DNA of 64,000 nucleotides from Serilophus lunatus. Its lineage: Eukaryota > Chordata > Aves > Passeriformes > Eurylaimidae. Location: NCBI GenBank assembly GCA_013399895.1, contig VXBA01004389.1, positions 1,116,001-1,180,000 of the forward strand. The letters are read 5' to 3'. This document shows positions 39,601-54,145 of the stretch, one piece after another. A program made the position numbers and the translations under genes. The notes below the pieces were generated by a model. That model did not search any database. It saw nothing but the letters and a program-made list of their open reading frames with translations, and was not told the DNA's origin. The first letter of the stretch is position 1, and every line of letters begins with the position of its first letter.

Positions 39601-39910
39601 TGGCATTATGTGCCTGTATATCCCAGATGGAACTGGAGAGCCTTGCCAGGCAATCTAACCATGCCTCCAAATGCACAGGAAACATGGGCCCATACGTCAA
39701 AAAGACCAGATGGCAGCTCTTGTTCTCAACAAGGTGACACTGCACACTGCTACACGGCAGAGCAGGGGCTGTCCTGGGGCACAACCCTGCTTCAGCTGCC
39801 TCACATGGGTGCTCAGCCTGAGATGAAAAAGAATAGAGAATCTCCCTGAACCCATATGGGGAAAGGCAACTTCAACTGGCAAGGATGAGCATTAGGTAAA
39901 ACATATAACT

Positions 39911-39939
39911 AAAAAAAAACAAAACAAAACAAAACAAAA
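39911..39939. repeat. AAAAC microsatellite
   Basis: A run of A is followed by four tandem copies of the AAAAC unit. It may be polymorphic. Confidence 0.92.
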
Positions 39940-40234
39940 TCACAAAAAAATAATCACAGGAAAAAAGAAAAGACTGTCTGATGGTAAAACAAACCTTTCC
40001 TTCTCCTTGGAATTTAATAGTACTGCAGATCTGAACCAGACAATTGTATATTAAAATGTGCATGTAGGCATATGTGTCCATGCATGTGAAGCTGTATTGT
40101 CCCCAGGTGTATCTGTTTTAGACATACACTGAAATTAAACAGTGAGTACTCAGGTATCTAGACAACCATCAGCAAAACTCACTCTCATGTGTATGGATCA
40201 AAGTCAGACTATTCCACATTTGATTTATTTGTTT

Positions 40235-40256
40235 TATATATATATATATATATATA
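40235..40256. repeat. (TA)11 dinucleotide microsatellite
   Basis: Eleven uninterrupted TA units occur in an AT-rich intron. Loci of this length are commonly length-variable. Confidence 0.95.
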
Positions 40257-43200
40257 TTTATAACTGATCTTAAAATCTTTGCTTGTCACCATGACGGATT
40301 AAGTAGATTTAAAAATAATTGTTTGATATATATTTTCTGCTGTAGACTATCAAACTGGCTGCATAATAAAGCCAGTGGATATTGAACTTCAAGAGCATGT
40401 TAATCATATAAATTTCACATATGTACTTAAACATTTCTCAACATAGGAGTCCTTATATGCTAGAATTCAGCACAGCTCCAGTAATTCTAGTGTATGAGTA
40501 TATGTATACATGCCCAGAATCCTTGCTATAATCTCCAATGTTGTATCTCTAGAAAATGTACAAAAAAGAAATCTCTACCAAATTAAGAAAAAGTGAATCA
40601 CCATGCAGACCTTATTATTCTTTAAGCCTTTTCCAAAGTCAAAATAAAGAGAAATTAAAAGAGAAAATATTTTACTATGAAAGAGTTGTAAGGGACTCAG
40701 CTTTAACAGTTGAGGTAAATTAATTGGGACTTCCTATGCAGCCAGTGGAAAATGTTCAGAGAATACTGGGATTTTTAAAATAACATTAGTTTGAAATTAA
40801 CTGCAACTATTTATTTAGTTTATGAAATGTAGAACTTTCATTACTGTCAGTCAAACTTTATGCATTAGTATGTAAATTAAAAATATAAGGCGTGATTCTA
40901 AAATTTCTGTCACATAGAATCTTTTCTCTGAAACAAGGGCCACTGTGAGTAATGAAGGAGTTCACAGAAAGGACTTGTGTAGAGCCAGGCCTGGAGTGCA
41001 CAGCTGAAAGTAACTATTTAAAAAACCCAGTGAGTCTCTGAAATGATAGATGTGTTGGGATAAACACAGTCACCTAGATCTATAGCATACTGTTGGAAAA
41101 TCTCATTTCATTCAGCAGGGAGAGTGAATTTTCAATTGTACCACATACCCGACCGCTAAAAAGGGTAAGTTACATTATCTAGCGATTACCTGCAAGAAGG
41201 CACCGCACACAGAAAGAAGGGCACTGAAAAACTATCATTAAATTATAAAAGGCAGACGGAAATAGCAGATTCCTTCAATGCATCCTAGCAAGGACTCTTT
41301 GCAGAATACAGTTAACATTCATTTCAATACAGAAAAACTGACAGGTTTAATAAAACCGAGATGATATTCCTTGACTTCTGTGACTTACCTTTTCTTCACT
41401 GACTACACCTATTCCTCAGACCTTTTGGCACCAGATCATTATTCTCGTAGCCATATCCAATGTTTTGAACTATTTAAAGACCTCTTGTTATGTCAGTCAA
41501 GTAAGTACCATAGAGCTTTCTCTGTGGTACATAACTGTAAGAAAAGAACCATTGGACTGGAACTTGGAATATCACAGAAAAAATGGATTTATAAACTGCT
41601 TTTACAATGCATATATGTAATTACATTTGGCTGTGCTAAAATAAACATCAAATGCTTATTTATGTCCTCACTTTTGTTGTAAAAACATCCAGATCTCAAT
41701 ATACTATCTTGAGGATCCTATAACTTTACTTCATGCACCATAATTTAGGAAAAAAAAAATCAACACTAAAGGTGAACTAAAGGATTCTGCCTAAAATATT
41801 AATCTGAAGTAAATAATTGCATATATTTTCTTCAACCTGGAAGATGTTGTATTCACTGTCCTGGAAAAGGACATTTCATATCATTCTGCCTTGAAAAGGA
41901 ACAAATCATGAACAGCATAAGTTACTCACTCTGCCTTTCTGATGTGCCTTACTTGGGTATACTGACCCATGTGATAAGAGAATTGAAATATCTGAAGCTA
42001 GAAAGTTAGTAATTTTCATTAAAACCTGAGTTTAATGCATGAGCAGGCTAAAGGCAAAGAATTCTGATACACAGCAAGATTCCTGTTATACAAGTAGTTG
42101 ATGGGACATGACATGATGGCATGCTTAGAACAATTAAACACAGAACAGGAATACTAGTTGCAGCATATTCTGTTGAGCTCTTGTCTGAATTAGCAAATTT
42201 CAATAGATTACTGCTTCATGGTATCTCATAGTAGAAAACAGAGAGTCAATCTGAAAATTTTTACCTTTTCAACACATGCCAAAAACTCAGAAGCTCTGCA
42301 TGTTGTGACCCAGAACATTTAACTTCTGAACCACTGCTGCGGTGGATATGCAATAGGAGATGCAACTGAATATTCTTTTATTTTCCCTAGATTTAGCTTG
42401 AAAAGAAAACTGTACCAGCTGTTATTCAGACTAAAATTCCCAGGAGGCACCACAGTTGATTTTAGAAAGCATTTTTAGCTTTCACTGAACGGAACAGTGA
42501 GAAAAATGTACATATGTATGGCCTTCTCCATACCTCTTTCACCAGCCATGGAGACAATGATTTAATGTACAGTTATTTATATTAAGGCACTCTCCCATTT
42601 CAGGAGATGGAGCTGTTTTGTGGAAAAGTGCATTGGCAGTGTCTCTCCAAAGATAGCTGCAAATGGTTAAAACAATGACAAATAGAATAAATCTGAACAG
42701 CTCTTCTTACATGCAGCGGGCAGAGCTATTTTCAATATCCCTGTGTAAATTCATACCCCTACTAGATCATCTTGCTTTTGCCATGCCAAAAAAGAAATTT
42801 CCAGGAATTTCAACTGGTTTAGGGAAAAAAAAATAAAATGAGAGAGAAAAATAGAAAGATCAATATTTTACATATCTGTAAGAAATACATTCTCTTCTCT
42901 TAAATACTCAGCACACACTAACTGATTTGATCTGTCTGCCCAGAAGAGGTTTCTATTCTCTTCATCTATATAAGGATATTATTTCCATTAACATGCCAAC
43001 CAGTAACGTGCATCAAAATCTATTCAGAATCTGTTCCAGCTATGGAGTATGAAGCTCCATGCCCTCATGGGTAGCTTGTAGGATGGATGGAAAAGACACA
43101 GTGAAAGATGTGAACAGCAGGAAGGAATGAGCTGACAGGAGGGAGGTGCAAATATCTCAGAAAGGGGTGCTTTTGAAGAGCAGCAGGAGCAGGTGAGGAC

Positions 43201-46200
43201 AGATGGGACAGGAGAAAGCACCCCACAGCATAAAGGCAAGAAGAAACAGGTAGCAACCATGAGAGTTGTTTCCCAAAAACTAGGTACCTAGGACCTACAG
43301 TAGGTGAGTTCAAGCATCAACAGATTATAGAATACATTTGGCTTTATAGTACATGTTTGGTTTTAATTTAAAATTTACTCAGTTATTGGAAAGTTAAAAC
43401 AGTTTGCCAATACTATTATCTGGAAAGAGCTGGAATAAACTGGACTGTTTTTGAAACCAGTGATGCAAGTCAGTGCTGATTCATTATCAGCAACTGAGTA
43501 AGTTTGGAAATAAGACTTCCCTTGCCTCATCGTCTGCTATAAAAAACAAAAGAGTTCTTAGGCACAGTTCAGAAAACTAATTATAAAAGTCTCCTACTGA
43601 AAAGATTTAAAAGTAAAATAATCCAATAATTAGAATTAAGTAGGCTGGGATTTGGTGACTGATCATCATAATGAATCTAGTTATGTGGATAGCCAAGGCA
43701 TTGGGCTAAGAAGAGGCTTCTGGCTGAATCAGACTAAATACATTGGCTGGAACAAGACTGGTTGCTACGAAATATTTAGAGTGTTACTACAAAATGTTAC
43801 AAAGTTTCATTGTTTTCCTACGCATCTGAGTCGAGCTTCAAATGTCCTATATACCAGTGAAGTAGCTGACTTTCAATAAGCAGGAAGTTCTTCCTCTTTT
43901 GCTCAGAAACTCAGGCTCATTGCCCCTGCACACTCTATGTTTCTTTCCATGGAAAAGAAAATTATTATTAGTTTTCTTACCATTTTACATTGTAGTATAT
44001 TTGTAGTGCATGGAAAATTAGAAATAAAAAAAAAAAGAAAGTAATACAGTAAGAGCAAAATAAAAACCACTAGCACCCCGAAGTTATCTCCTCAATCCAC
44101 TCAGAGGAATTATATACCCTTCTCATATTTCATTTTTATAGTTCATTGCTACCATGTCTTTCTTTCTCTGCAGGGTAGTAAAAACATAATATCGGAAATA
44201 CTTGACATACTTCCTCATTTGTTTAATGGTGACGATACAAGGGAAATTATCCCTTTAATACATTTGAACATTTAGCTTATTATCCTGAGTGAGTTTTCTC
44301 CCAAAGATCAATTTATTAAAACAAAACACATCTTTCTATGATGAACTACAAAGGGCAAGAGGGCAAAATTCTTTAATTAAAATTAGAGTGGTTTCGTGAC
44401 TCTACCCCAGCAGATACTGCTTCTACTGCAGCTTAGTTTACTGAAACTTTCATTGAGTCTCACTCACCCGCAAGCAATGAGATTTTCACACATGAATTAG
44501 GCTTTTCATTTGATAACTTCAAGGTTACAATTTAATGCTAACCCAGCAGCTGCTGTTTGGTGAAAAATGCAAGGTTGTGAGCAGCCCTCTATCAGTATTT
44601 TTTGAGGCCAACAGAACTCATGCCCATCGCAGAGTGAGAAGGGGATGCTCTGCAAACCAGGAGAACCACTTAGTTGCCTGTGTTTATTTCAATTTGCATG
44701 TAAATACTGTGGTTTTAGCAAGGCATTAGTTGTGCACTGTCACAGGCTATGGTGTGTAAATCATCCTTTCAGTCTACAGATATGCTACCAAGGCAAAAAT
44801 AGATTAGACTGTTGAGGATGCAGGAAATCTGCAGCCAAGATGGGAACTAAATCCAGTCTTCTTGAGTCTTCATCCAATATTTACTCACACTCCTCCTTCT
44901 TCTTGAAGAATTGATAGGACATGAAGTGTGTGAAAGGACATAACACCATCAACAAAACTTGTGCATCTTACTTTTTATTGTCAAAACAAAGTGCTGTCCA
45001 ATACAACCCGCGCTAAATACTTGCTGGACTTGAAATACTTTGGAGCAATCCCAGTCAGCTTACTTTCTTCATAATCAACCAAAAGCAAATACCTTCTAAG
45101 AAAGTTGCAGTACTGCAGTTGCAAAGCAGGAAGTCCAAAACAGCTGGAATGTTCCAGAGTCAGACATAGTTAATTCATACTGACTTATCCTCACTGCATA
45201 AATGTCTGTGCAAATGACAGACTTTAATAAGCCTTCAAAACTGACACAGTATTTATCGCTGATTAAATTTTTAAAATCAAAGTAACTATGGGTTTTACAG
45301 ACATGTTTAGATTAAGACTGACATTAATGCTGTATATATGTTTAAATCACTTACAATTATGCAGGTGCCCGGGCAGCCTGTATTTCAGTCATTTGAGGCT
45401 ATAGTGGGGCAGAGAACACATAGCTCCATAATGGATAACAAAGCTCTGGGACAGTCTTAAGGCCTTTACAGATGCTGTTTTTCTAATACAGGATGACCTT
45501 AAAGCTTTCCTCTGTGGATTGGAAATGTGTAAACTGTTCTTGCTGGAAACAAGAAATAGTAGACAATCTTGCAAAAAGAGTCTGTATAACACCTAACATA
45601 CCCAGGAGAGCAAATTAAGATTTTGTGAAAAATTTCCAAGTTATAATTATATGACTTTGCCAATATAACATTATTGTTTCACTGTGATTGTGTATATACC
45701 TACACATACCTGAAATTGCTGAATGAGAGTTGATGCATGTCCAGAATAAATTATATTTTTTGTACATTTCTGGCTACAATTTAAAAAAAAGTCTGCAATT
45801 CCTCTGGTGGTGAAAGCAGATTAACAAAATGAAATTCCACCACATAGTTCATGTCATTCACCATACTTCATTAATATTTCATTTTTTTGCAGCACTCCAA
45901 CTACAGAGAAGTTATCAGAGAATTTTATTTTTTTTTGTGAGAGTCAGAAGGCATTTGATCATAACTGCTGAAGTAAATTAAATGGCATTTCAAGAGCAGC
46001 TAAATAAAAGTGCTGAAGGCACAAAGGAGTTTTGATATCCAGGAAATCACAATTAATTTCAACTACATAAAATGGGATACAAGATGGTATGAGTCATTTT
46101 CTATTTGTCATCTGTTTCATGTGATTAGAAATGTATGGTATTTATCAGGCAGTAGAGTAGAAATAGAATTTGCTGTAAATGATAAAGGATGTAAAAAAAA

Positions 46201-48740
46201 TACAGGTAAAAAGAGCAATGGACAATATATATAGGTATCTCTTATCAAAGTAGATGATACCTTTCACTTGAGCTGACTACAAACATACTTTATTATACTG
46301 ATTTGTATTGTTCAGTGAGAAAATTTCTAGGTTAAACAGAAATTAATAAAACCTAAAGGGCATTACTGGAATTTATTTGGCAATACACTTGACAGCACCC
46401 AAATGTACGAAGAAAAAAAGAAATATTGAACACAACTTCCATGACATGGAAGCCATTTAAAGAAAGTCTTCTGTGAAAATGAAGCCTCACCCCTTTTTTC
46501 ATTCCTTAGATTTGATAATTTCCGGATCTATAACAAATGCATCAGGATGACTACGGCTTTCATCATGAAGACAAAAATTCCTGCAGAATAATTCTACAAT
46601 GCTCTAACAGAAAAAGCTACAGCTTTTCATGAGCTACACTTGAGTAACAAAAAAAAAACTAATAGGAAGAGATATCAAAAGCTTTCTTAACAGTGTCAAT
46701 ATTAATGAAATTATATTAATAGGCATTAATGGATTAAGTCCTACATGCTGACTATTACTTTTAATAACTTCTGTTTATTAGCAGTATTCAGATTCCAGAG
46801 TGCACAGATGGAGGACCAACTTTGATAAGCACTTTATTAGCCTTTATGATTTTAATTGTGTATAATACAATAACATCTAATAATGTAAAGTAAGATTAAA
46901 GATCCTGACACCCACAACACAGGAACTAGAAAGCAGTAATTTTTTTCTTCCTTTCTCTATAGACTAATAATATATTTAGAATAATTACTCCCAAAATAGT
47001 AAAGAAGTAGAACTGCTAACTGCATATAACTTAAAAAAGTCTCTTAATTAATAAACCACACAGTCTTTGACATTACAATTTATATTCTTCAGGAGAAAAA
47101 TAAAGCGCAAAAATATGTAACATTAAACAACAGATAATTAACAACAGTTTGTTTTGTTTATATTGGATCACAATTAATGTCAGCCCTGCAGTTCATCTTT
47201 CTTCTTTGACAGCTCCTTAGACTACTAGTGTAGGTTAATTCTTGAAGTATTGGTGCTTCCTAATATGTGGTTTTGAACAATCCACTGCACAACACTGACA
47301 GCAGTGAGGAGACCTCTCCACCGCCCTTCCTGATGTGGATGCTGCCTGTCCTTAGTGCTACCTGATGTATCTGGGCACATTGCCACAACTGATAAAGTTT
47401 GTGACATTATTGAACACCTTCCTACCAACTCATGACATAAAGAACCGCAAATGTCATGCAGACTGATTATGAGTGAGGCAAAGCAAACAGAAATCATGCA
47501 TTTTTTGAAATAAAAGATCACAAGGAACCTACAAACATTCTCCATCAACAGATAAAGCAGGACTATAGTAAACTGCACATCTGTCAGTTTTATGGCCTTA
47601 AAAACTTAATAGCATTTATTCTTTTTATTCCCCAAGGCAAAATTAGAGTTATTTAAGATTAAATGTGTTTATTTTATGAACAGTCTAAGACTTTCAAGTA
47701 AAGCAAAATTGCAGAAACTTTCTACACCTTTCAGATCACCTTTAGATGAAAACATGATTATATCTGTTCATGTTTTAATTTTAACAAAGCCCTCAAGAAC
47801 AAAAAATCCAGAATTTTCATTCAAAATGAAATCTGAGTACAACTCCAACCAAAAATTATCATGTGAAAGGTCTTCACATTTAACCAAAAATACATAGGCC
47901 CAGTTACGAATCTTTGTTTTACCAATACCCTACATAGGCAAAATGTTGCCAAGATCATTCTAAGGCATTCATTTTATCCATACTTATAATGCCACATAGA
48001 TCCATAAACGGAAGAGAAGGGAGGAAACACTCGGTAAGCTAAAAATATGACTTTCTAATATTTAAAAATCAGATCAAAATATGCACAGTCTTAAATTTTT
48101 TCATAGACATTGAAATCCATGCTTCTATCAAGGGGAACAAAAAAAGTTGATGTATATAGTGGTTACAGTTTTATCTGCACCTTGTCCACGGTTTTATAAC
48201 TTGTTATAAAATACCACAAGGTATTGCAGATCCTAATTTCCAGAAAAAAATGCAAAACATAAAGTGTACAGTTTTCCACATAGTCTACAAGGAAATAGAT
48301 TTTCTGCAATCCAGCAGTAAAAAGACCTGAGCTCTCCCAAGCAAGCAATCCAGCAATTAAAAGTTAAGCATTAAACTACAATGAAGCAACACTGGTTTTA
48401 TGACAGTTGTTAAACCACCTATATTGGTCTTGCTATATTAATAATTGAAACAAAATGAGTAAAATCAATTTTTCTTATTACATGGTCTCAATGGGATTAA
48501 AACAATGTATTAAGTTCTTTTTAAAGATATCTGATGCTCAACATTAGAGAGGGATCTTTTTAGTGGTTCTAAGCTTCTTGTTCCTCCTTGGTAAATGAAT
48601 TGTAAAAAAAATACCCCATAACATGAAATCAGGCGAACTGTGAAAGATTAGATTAATACTACAGGGTGATTCAGTGCCAGTAAATGAATGAGGCAGGGGG
48701 AAGGGTGGTCTTTTATGTGTGAAACTGTTGTGCTTCTTAC

Positions 48741-48890
48741 CTCCAGAGCTTTCAAACGCTCCAATAGCAATTTTGTCTTTTCTTTTTCCTCCTCAGTGCT
48801 GCTGTTTTCACTTCTTGATTCTTCATCTGCCAGTGTGTGAATTTTTTCTATGCCTTCTTTACATCTCCTACTGTCTTCTGACAGCTTTTC
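48741..48890 (-). CDS. NCKAP5: NCKAP5 internal coding exon (150 nt, start of coiled-coil segment)
   Basis: This internal exon encodes 50 residues beginning EKLSEDSRRC and ending LLLERLKALE. It is preceded on the minus strand by ATCGTTTCAG and followed by the strong donor GAG|GTAAGAAG, and both junctions are phase 0. The peptide is rich in E, K, S and R. It has a serine-rich acidic patch (SRSENSSTEEE) before a leucine-containing helical stretch, and it joins directly to the next exon to give the LKALEAENSAL motif shared by NCKAP5 and NCKAP5L. NCKAP5 is a large, mostly disordered protein first described as binding the adaptor Nck; the family is linked to microtubules and centrosomes. NCKAP5 is preferred over NCKAP5L because the joined sequence resembles NCKAP5 as I remember it, but this was not searched. 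The acceptor pyrimidine tract is weak, interrupted by a run of six A. The open frame continues past both splice sites, so the exon limits rest on the splice motifs and family match. Confidence 0.9.
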
Positions 48891-51800
48891 CTGAAACGAT
48901 TTTTTAAAAATGTCATTACTCACAGGTGCAAATGAAGTTAAGCATGCAAATATCTTCAATTCTCCCTTGTATATGAATGAAAAAAAGACAGAACAAGTTG
49001 GTAGTGACATGATTAAAGTACTAAATAAGTGGAGTCACGAAGGCTCTGTAAAACATGCTGCTATGCCAGTTCAGCAAGTGTATGCACAACTTATCTGCTA
49101 CATCTACTTCAGATTTTTAAAAAGCAGAATTCATCATCTCTTTAATAAAGTAACTTCCATTTTCTTCTTTAAAACTTGTAATGAAAATTGAACATACTAG
49201 GTTTCAATGGAAGCATTTTGCCATTGAGATATAAAGCAGTTTATTGAGGAAAAGCTAACATATGTTCCTGCCTAATGTATTTCACCTTCTTTCATCTAGA
49301 GCTAATATTTGAATTATTAAATAATAGACTGAGGACCAAGCACATGAATACTGATTTAAGATCCACACTAACATACAACTTGACAGCAAAACTTCCAGAA
49401 GTGGCCCAGTCTGCTACAAGTCAGTGAGAGTGGCTTGCTGTTACTGGATGCTGCTGAGTGGACTGTGGCTGCCGAGTTTTACAAGAGGACTATGAAAAGG
49501 ATTGAACAGTAAATCCTGCTAACTCCATTAATTATGTGTCCAAGTTCTCTGTTGAGTGAGAGAGTGAGATAGAGCAAGCAAAATATCAAGACTACAAGCA
49601 GCCAATGTACAACATTGCCCAAAACAACAAGGCACAAGCACAAGGGGACAAAAGAGAACTACACAGGTGGAGAGAGTGAACTACCATGGGAGCACAATAC
49701 TGAGGGCTCTACCTTGTGAAGCACCTTCTCTGACTATATCTGCTGATGCAGTGGGACAGCTAATGAGCAGATTAAAAATGGAAAAGGGGAAGTAAATCAG
49801 CACTAAACCTGGGTGTCAACAAAAATCTAGAGAAGTCCCTCAATGAGCATTTAGCTTTCTTTGTGCATCTTTCTGATAGCTCTTGTATACCAAGGATCAT
49901 ACTTTAATGATCTTTGGGCTAGTCCATAAATAAGATGCATTTCCTAGAACTACTACACAACACAAACTGTCCAAGAATAAAACTACAAATTTTTATAAAA
50001 AACCTGATCTATCTTGAATAAATGTTCAAATATAACTGAGAGCTAATAGCAAGGCATTATCTTAAATAAAACCCACATATGTAACTGAATTAAAAATCAG
50101 CACTGTGAATCACATTTATAACAATGACTTTTTTAAATATTAACTAGCTTAGAAATTGACTACTACTATGCTAAAACTTTAATCAAGAATTAATTTTATA
50201 AGCTGTGAGCCTAATTATTGAATACCCTTCCTCATGAGGCAGAGATCTCATTCTGAGCCCCAAAACATAGATGTCAAAGAGTCATTCCATCAGGTTTCCA
50301 ACATCAGTGCTATCCTGATCACAAAGGAACCATAAATATAGTACTTGGGATTTTTTTCATACTTTCTATTCACCAATGCAACAATCAAATATCTGTAAAA
50401 GAGCCATTAAACCATTTTTTCCTTCAAGTTGCCCCAAGGAAGGAGTACATTGAGATAAAACACTTCAGTGAACTCGAGGGAAAAAATGACAAAGGTATCT
50501 CTGATGCAATTCAAATACAAACAATTATTTTTAGGAGAGAATGTGGCATGAATCAGATGTGGCTAACAATATAAAGAAACAGAAACATATGCACAAGGAC
50601 ACCTTTCCTGCCCAAAGTCAGGGCAGCAATCTCAAAGGACAGGTAGAAAAAAGCACAGGTTATGACATTTCATCACAAAAAAGGGAATAAGACAACCTCT
50701 CGCAGAGTAAATCCTAGTCACATGAAGAAGTAACACATTCACTTTCTTATTACAAAATTAATTTTCTAATTACAAAAAGAACAATCACTGTATTTTACAA
50801 TGATGTGCACTAAAATACCTCAAGACATTGAATGTTGAAGTACAGCTCACATAGTTCCCAACTAGTTTATTACTGAGTAATAATAAATGAGTTTCAGTGT
50901 TTCAGGCATGGCCTAAAAACGTCCCTGATATGTCAACTACCCTACCTGGAAAAGGTGCAGAACAGAGGAAAACACTACTAACTCATGTGCTGAGGGCACT
51001 GCCCTGACACTTTCACCGGGGTGATAGACAGTAAGGATAGAGTGGAAAATCCACGCTCAGAAGAAAAGAAAATAGACATTTCTTGAACAACATTTGGGCC
51101 AAAAGTCGAGTCAAGTAAGAGGGAGGATGGCAAAGGCTTTTAGAATGACAGAAACCTCTTTAGAGTGCAAATCAAATATCAAAGGCAGCTGACTGCTAAG
51201 GGAGGAAGGAAGGGGCACAGAGATCTGCAAGAGGAAATTATCTCCCACGTGATGTTTGTCAAATCCTACAGAATACTCTGGACTGAGCATGCTAAAGGCA
51301 ACAAATAAAGGTGTAAAGCAGCTTATTCCTTTTTTCCCCAGAGTCCTATACTGCTTGTGCTACCTCAAATAAAGACCATCATTTGACATCCCTGAAGAGT
51401 CTTTGCTGTTTGCCTCATGTATTGCACAGGCAGGCTTGGTTTTCAAGCTGAATAACAAAATCCTCCCCAAGTCTGAAGTCCAGCAAAGGCAGAGTAAGCG
51501 CTATCCTGTTGATCTGTGCAGTTTAATTTCTGCGAAAAGGTAACAGAAGGAGATGGTGCTCTGGAAGTAAGCTGGACAGCTAAAAAATCCCCAAAAACAT
51601 GGCAAAAAAAGAAAAGCAATAACCCAGCTCTGGGTCTCCCCAGACCAATGAATTTAAGACACATGCCTATACTATGAGAGGATGTAAACAGAACAGCCTG
51701 ATGAGAATTCTACAGTAAAGGCTCATCTACATCTCTAATGCTCAGTGTGTCAACAGAGAGACCATAAAAATATTAAAAATTCAAATCTTACTGAAACTAG

Positions 51801-54145
51801 GATTATGCTGCTCACTGCAGACGCGTTCCCGCAGAAATTGATGAGAAAGTTGCAATCAAGTCCCACATTGCATAAGCTTCTCAAGCTGCTTTAAACTGTC
51901 ATTGCTTTTCCAAAACCAACAGTATTTTGCAAACCTTAAATGACATCCTGCCCTTACCATTACTTCTAAGTATTCAGTTTGCTCTGTAAATCAAACAAAC
52001 AGGACGCTGATGATGAACCTTTTGATGAAACACTATGGGTCCCACAGCCAATAGAAAACAAGAGATGGGAACAGTCCTTGCAGCCTGGAAATGGCAAGCT
52101 TTCCAGAATCAATGAGAAGATATAAATCACTAAAGACATTGATCTATGAAGCTGTACAATGCAGTGGCCTGACTGGGACTTATCAGAAAACTGGTTTTCA
52201 TTTAGCTGAACTAGGAAGGAGTAGTATAATACTCCCTTTTTCCACTAACAAATAAAGTAAGAACAATAAAGTTAGACAGAAGGAAATCCACCTGAAATTG
52301 CAAATGATAATTTACTGCAATTTGTAGAATGTAAAGCCTATCTTCTCACTTCCATCTACCTTCCAGGATGCTGAACAAGAAAGTGTTTTCACTGTTTATA
52401 AACAAAGGAGTAACTACAGTGATAGAAAGTATCACGTGGAAGCTTTCAAAAGATAAGAGAATAAACTGCCTATTTCAAAAATTACCTCCTCCTTCATTTC
52501 AAGAAAGGTAAAAGGCTGCTGACCCACTGGACACAACATTAGTCATGAGACTGCCTTTCCTCTAAGAACTGTCACCTTTTCGAGGAACAGACAAAGGTCA
52601 AAGGTACACTTGGGCTGCTATTTCTTAGGCATTATTATTTCAGAAATTATGTTACTTTTAAAGTTTTATTGTAGCACCATCAGTTCTCTGTCCTTTACCC
52701 TTTTTTCTTTCTAAGGCGCTTTCTAGGAATGACACTGCATACCTATACACACAGAAAAATAAGGAAAAAAACGAGCTAACATTAAAATATTTCAATTTGT
52801 AACTATGAAATTTCAAATCAAGAAGAGACTGAATATCAGATGTCACAAAGAAAGAAAAAGTAGCTAGCAAAAACTGTTCTAGGTTTTCTCTTTTTACAGT
52901 GAAAACTAAGATTAGGCATTAATTGGAACTGAGGCTCTTTCTCTGGTAGTAACAACAAATACATGATGTGAAATGAGGCCAAACAGAACCAGCAGCGGCA
53001 CAGCAGCTGCCACAGCTCTCTGCAAAGGGAAGTGCAGAGTCCTGCACCAGGGGAGGAATAACCCCATGTATCAATAGAGACTGGGAGCCAACTGCATAAG
53101 GAAGGTATCTGTTACAGGGAAGAAAGAAGATGGAATCAGACACGTCCTGCAAGTGGCATGATGAAAAAACATCAAATAAAACAGATGCAGCTTAGAACAT
53201 GAAAAATTGCAATTAGATATTATTAAGACCTTTTATCTTCTGTTAGGGTTGCCATGTCGTCAGTGGAACTGGTTACACGGAGATTCTCGAGTCACAGGCA
53301 CTGGACAAGAGGCTATAATAACACAACACAGCACAATCTAATAGTAGATCTGGGCTTTGCAGCACTGATTATAAACAACAACCTTTCATGAGGATGTGTG
53401 ACAAAATTCTGATTGAACCAAACAAACAAAAAAAATCATTGAAATGCTGATTTTCTCAATAAGTGTTGGATGCCATGAATTGCTTGCCTGGAAACTGCTA
53501 AGTAATAATTAGAGATGACATCTTTGCTTGTAGAAGCTAAAGATCATTTTCATGTGATAAACACAAGTCCTCGAGAGAAGTAAAGTTTTTCAGATGCAAG
53601 GCAGTAAGGATCTCTCTGGTATAAAAGATGTCTATTTCAATTTTAGGTGTCAGATTGTGATGCCTGAGTGGGATTTTCTTTTCTGAACTTCTTTTATTTC
53701 TTCAGCTTCTGAAATTTATTAGAGACAAAGGTTTTATAATGGTTACGAATTAAGATTCTTTCGAGAGTCATGCCTGCAATTTTCCAAAACCACACTTTAA
53801 TCACACATTAATCACCCAAGAATAAAGTATATGTAGGATATATAATTAAATAGTGCCTATGGTTGGTCATAACCACTTATTTGAAGAAAAAAAAAATCAA
53901 AATTATTCACAATGTAGTAATTAACTGATCATTTAGAGAGGCAATGGTAATAGGCAACCAAGAAATCACCACAGGACCTCCTAAATAAGATATTTAATGA
54001 ATAGTTATCTCAGATTTCACTGACTGAGTTTGTTGATCAGAGTATACTACACTGCACTTGTAACACTCTTTCTATAATAAAGGCAGACTCTCACCTTCAA
54101 ACCCAAACTGTAATTTACAAATCCATAAACAGAATTGTTTATGTA

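Larger units (their letters stand above)
27640..48740 (-). other. NCKAP5: NCKAP5 large intron between the 150-nt and 69-nt exons (21101 nt)
   Basis: This is a complete phase-0 intron (donor GTAAGA, acceptor ACTGTAG). It holds a short CR1 tail at 31529-31582, a T/G-only tract at 36625-36694, an A4C repeat at 39911-39939 and a (TA)11 microsatellite at 40235-40256. GC-richer blocks near 32270-32480, 36700-37130 and 39515-39870 do not match anything I recognise. I found no further NCKAP5 exon here, which agrees with the exact in-frame join of the flanking exons. Stretches not named here appear to be plain AT-leaning intronic sequence. Confidence 0.85.

Noticed and set aside
47225..47578. 117-codon minus-strand frame as an extra NCKAP5 exon
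   Set aside because: It has no similarity to NCKAP5, and the flanking exons join exactly in frame without it.
52450..52560. Possible NCKAP5 exon ending LEMKEE with donor GAG|GTAATT on the minus strand
   Set aside because: The frame meets a stop after only about 18 codons upstream with no acceptor in between, and it does not resemble the expected upstream NCKAP5 sequence.
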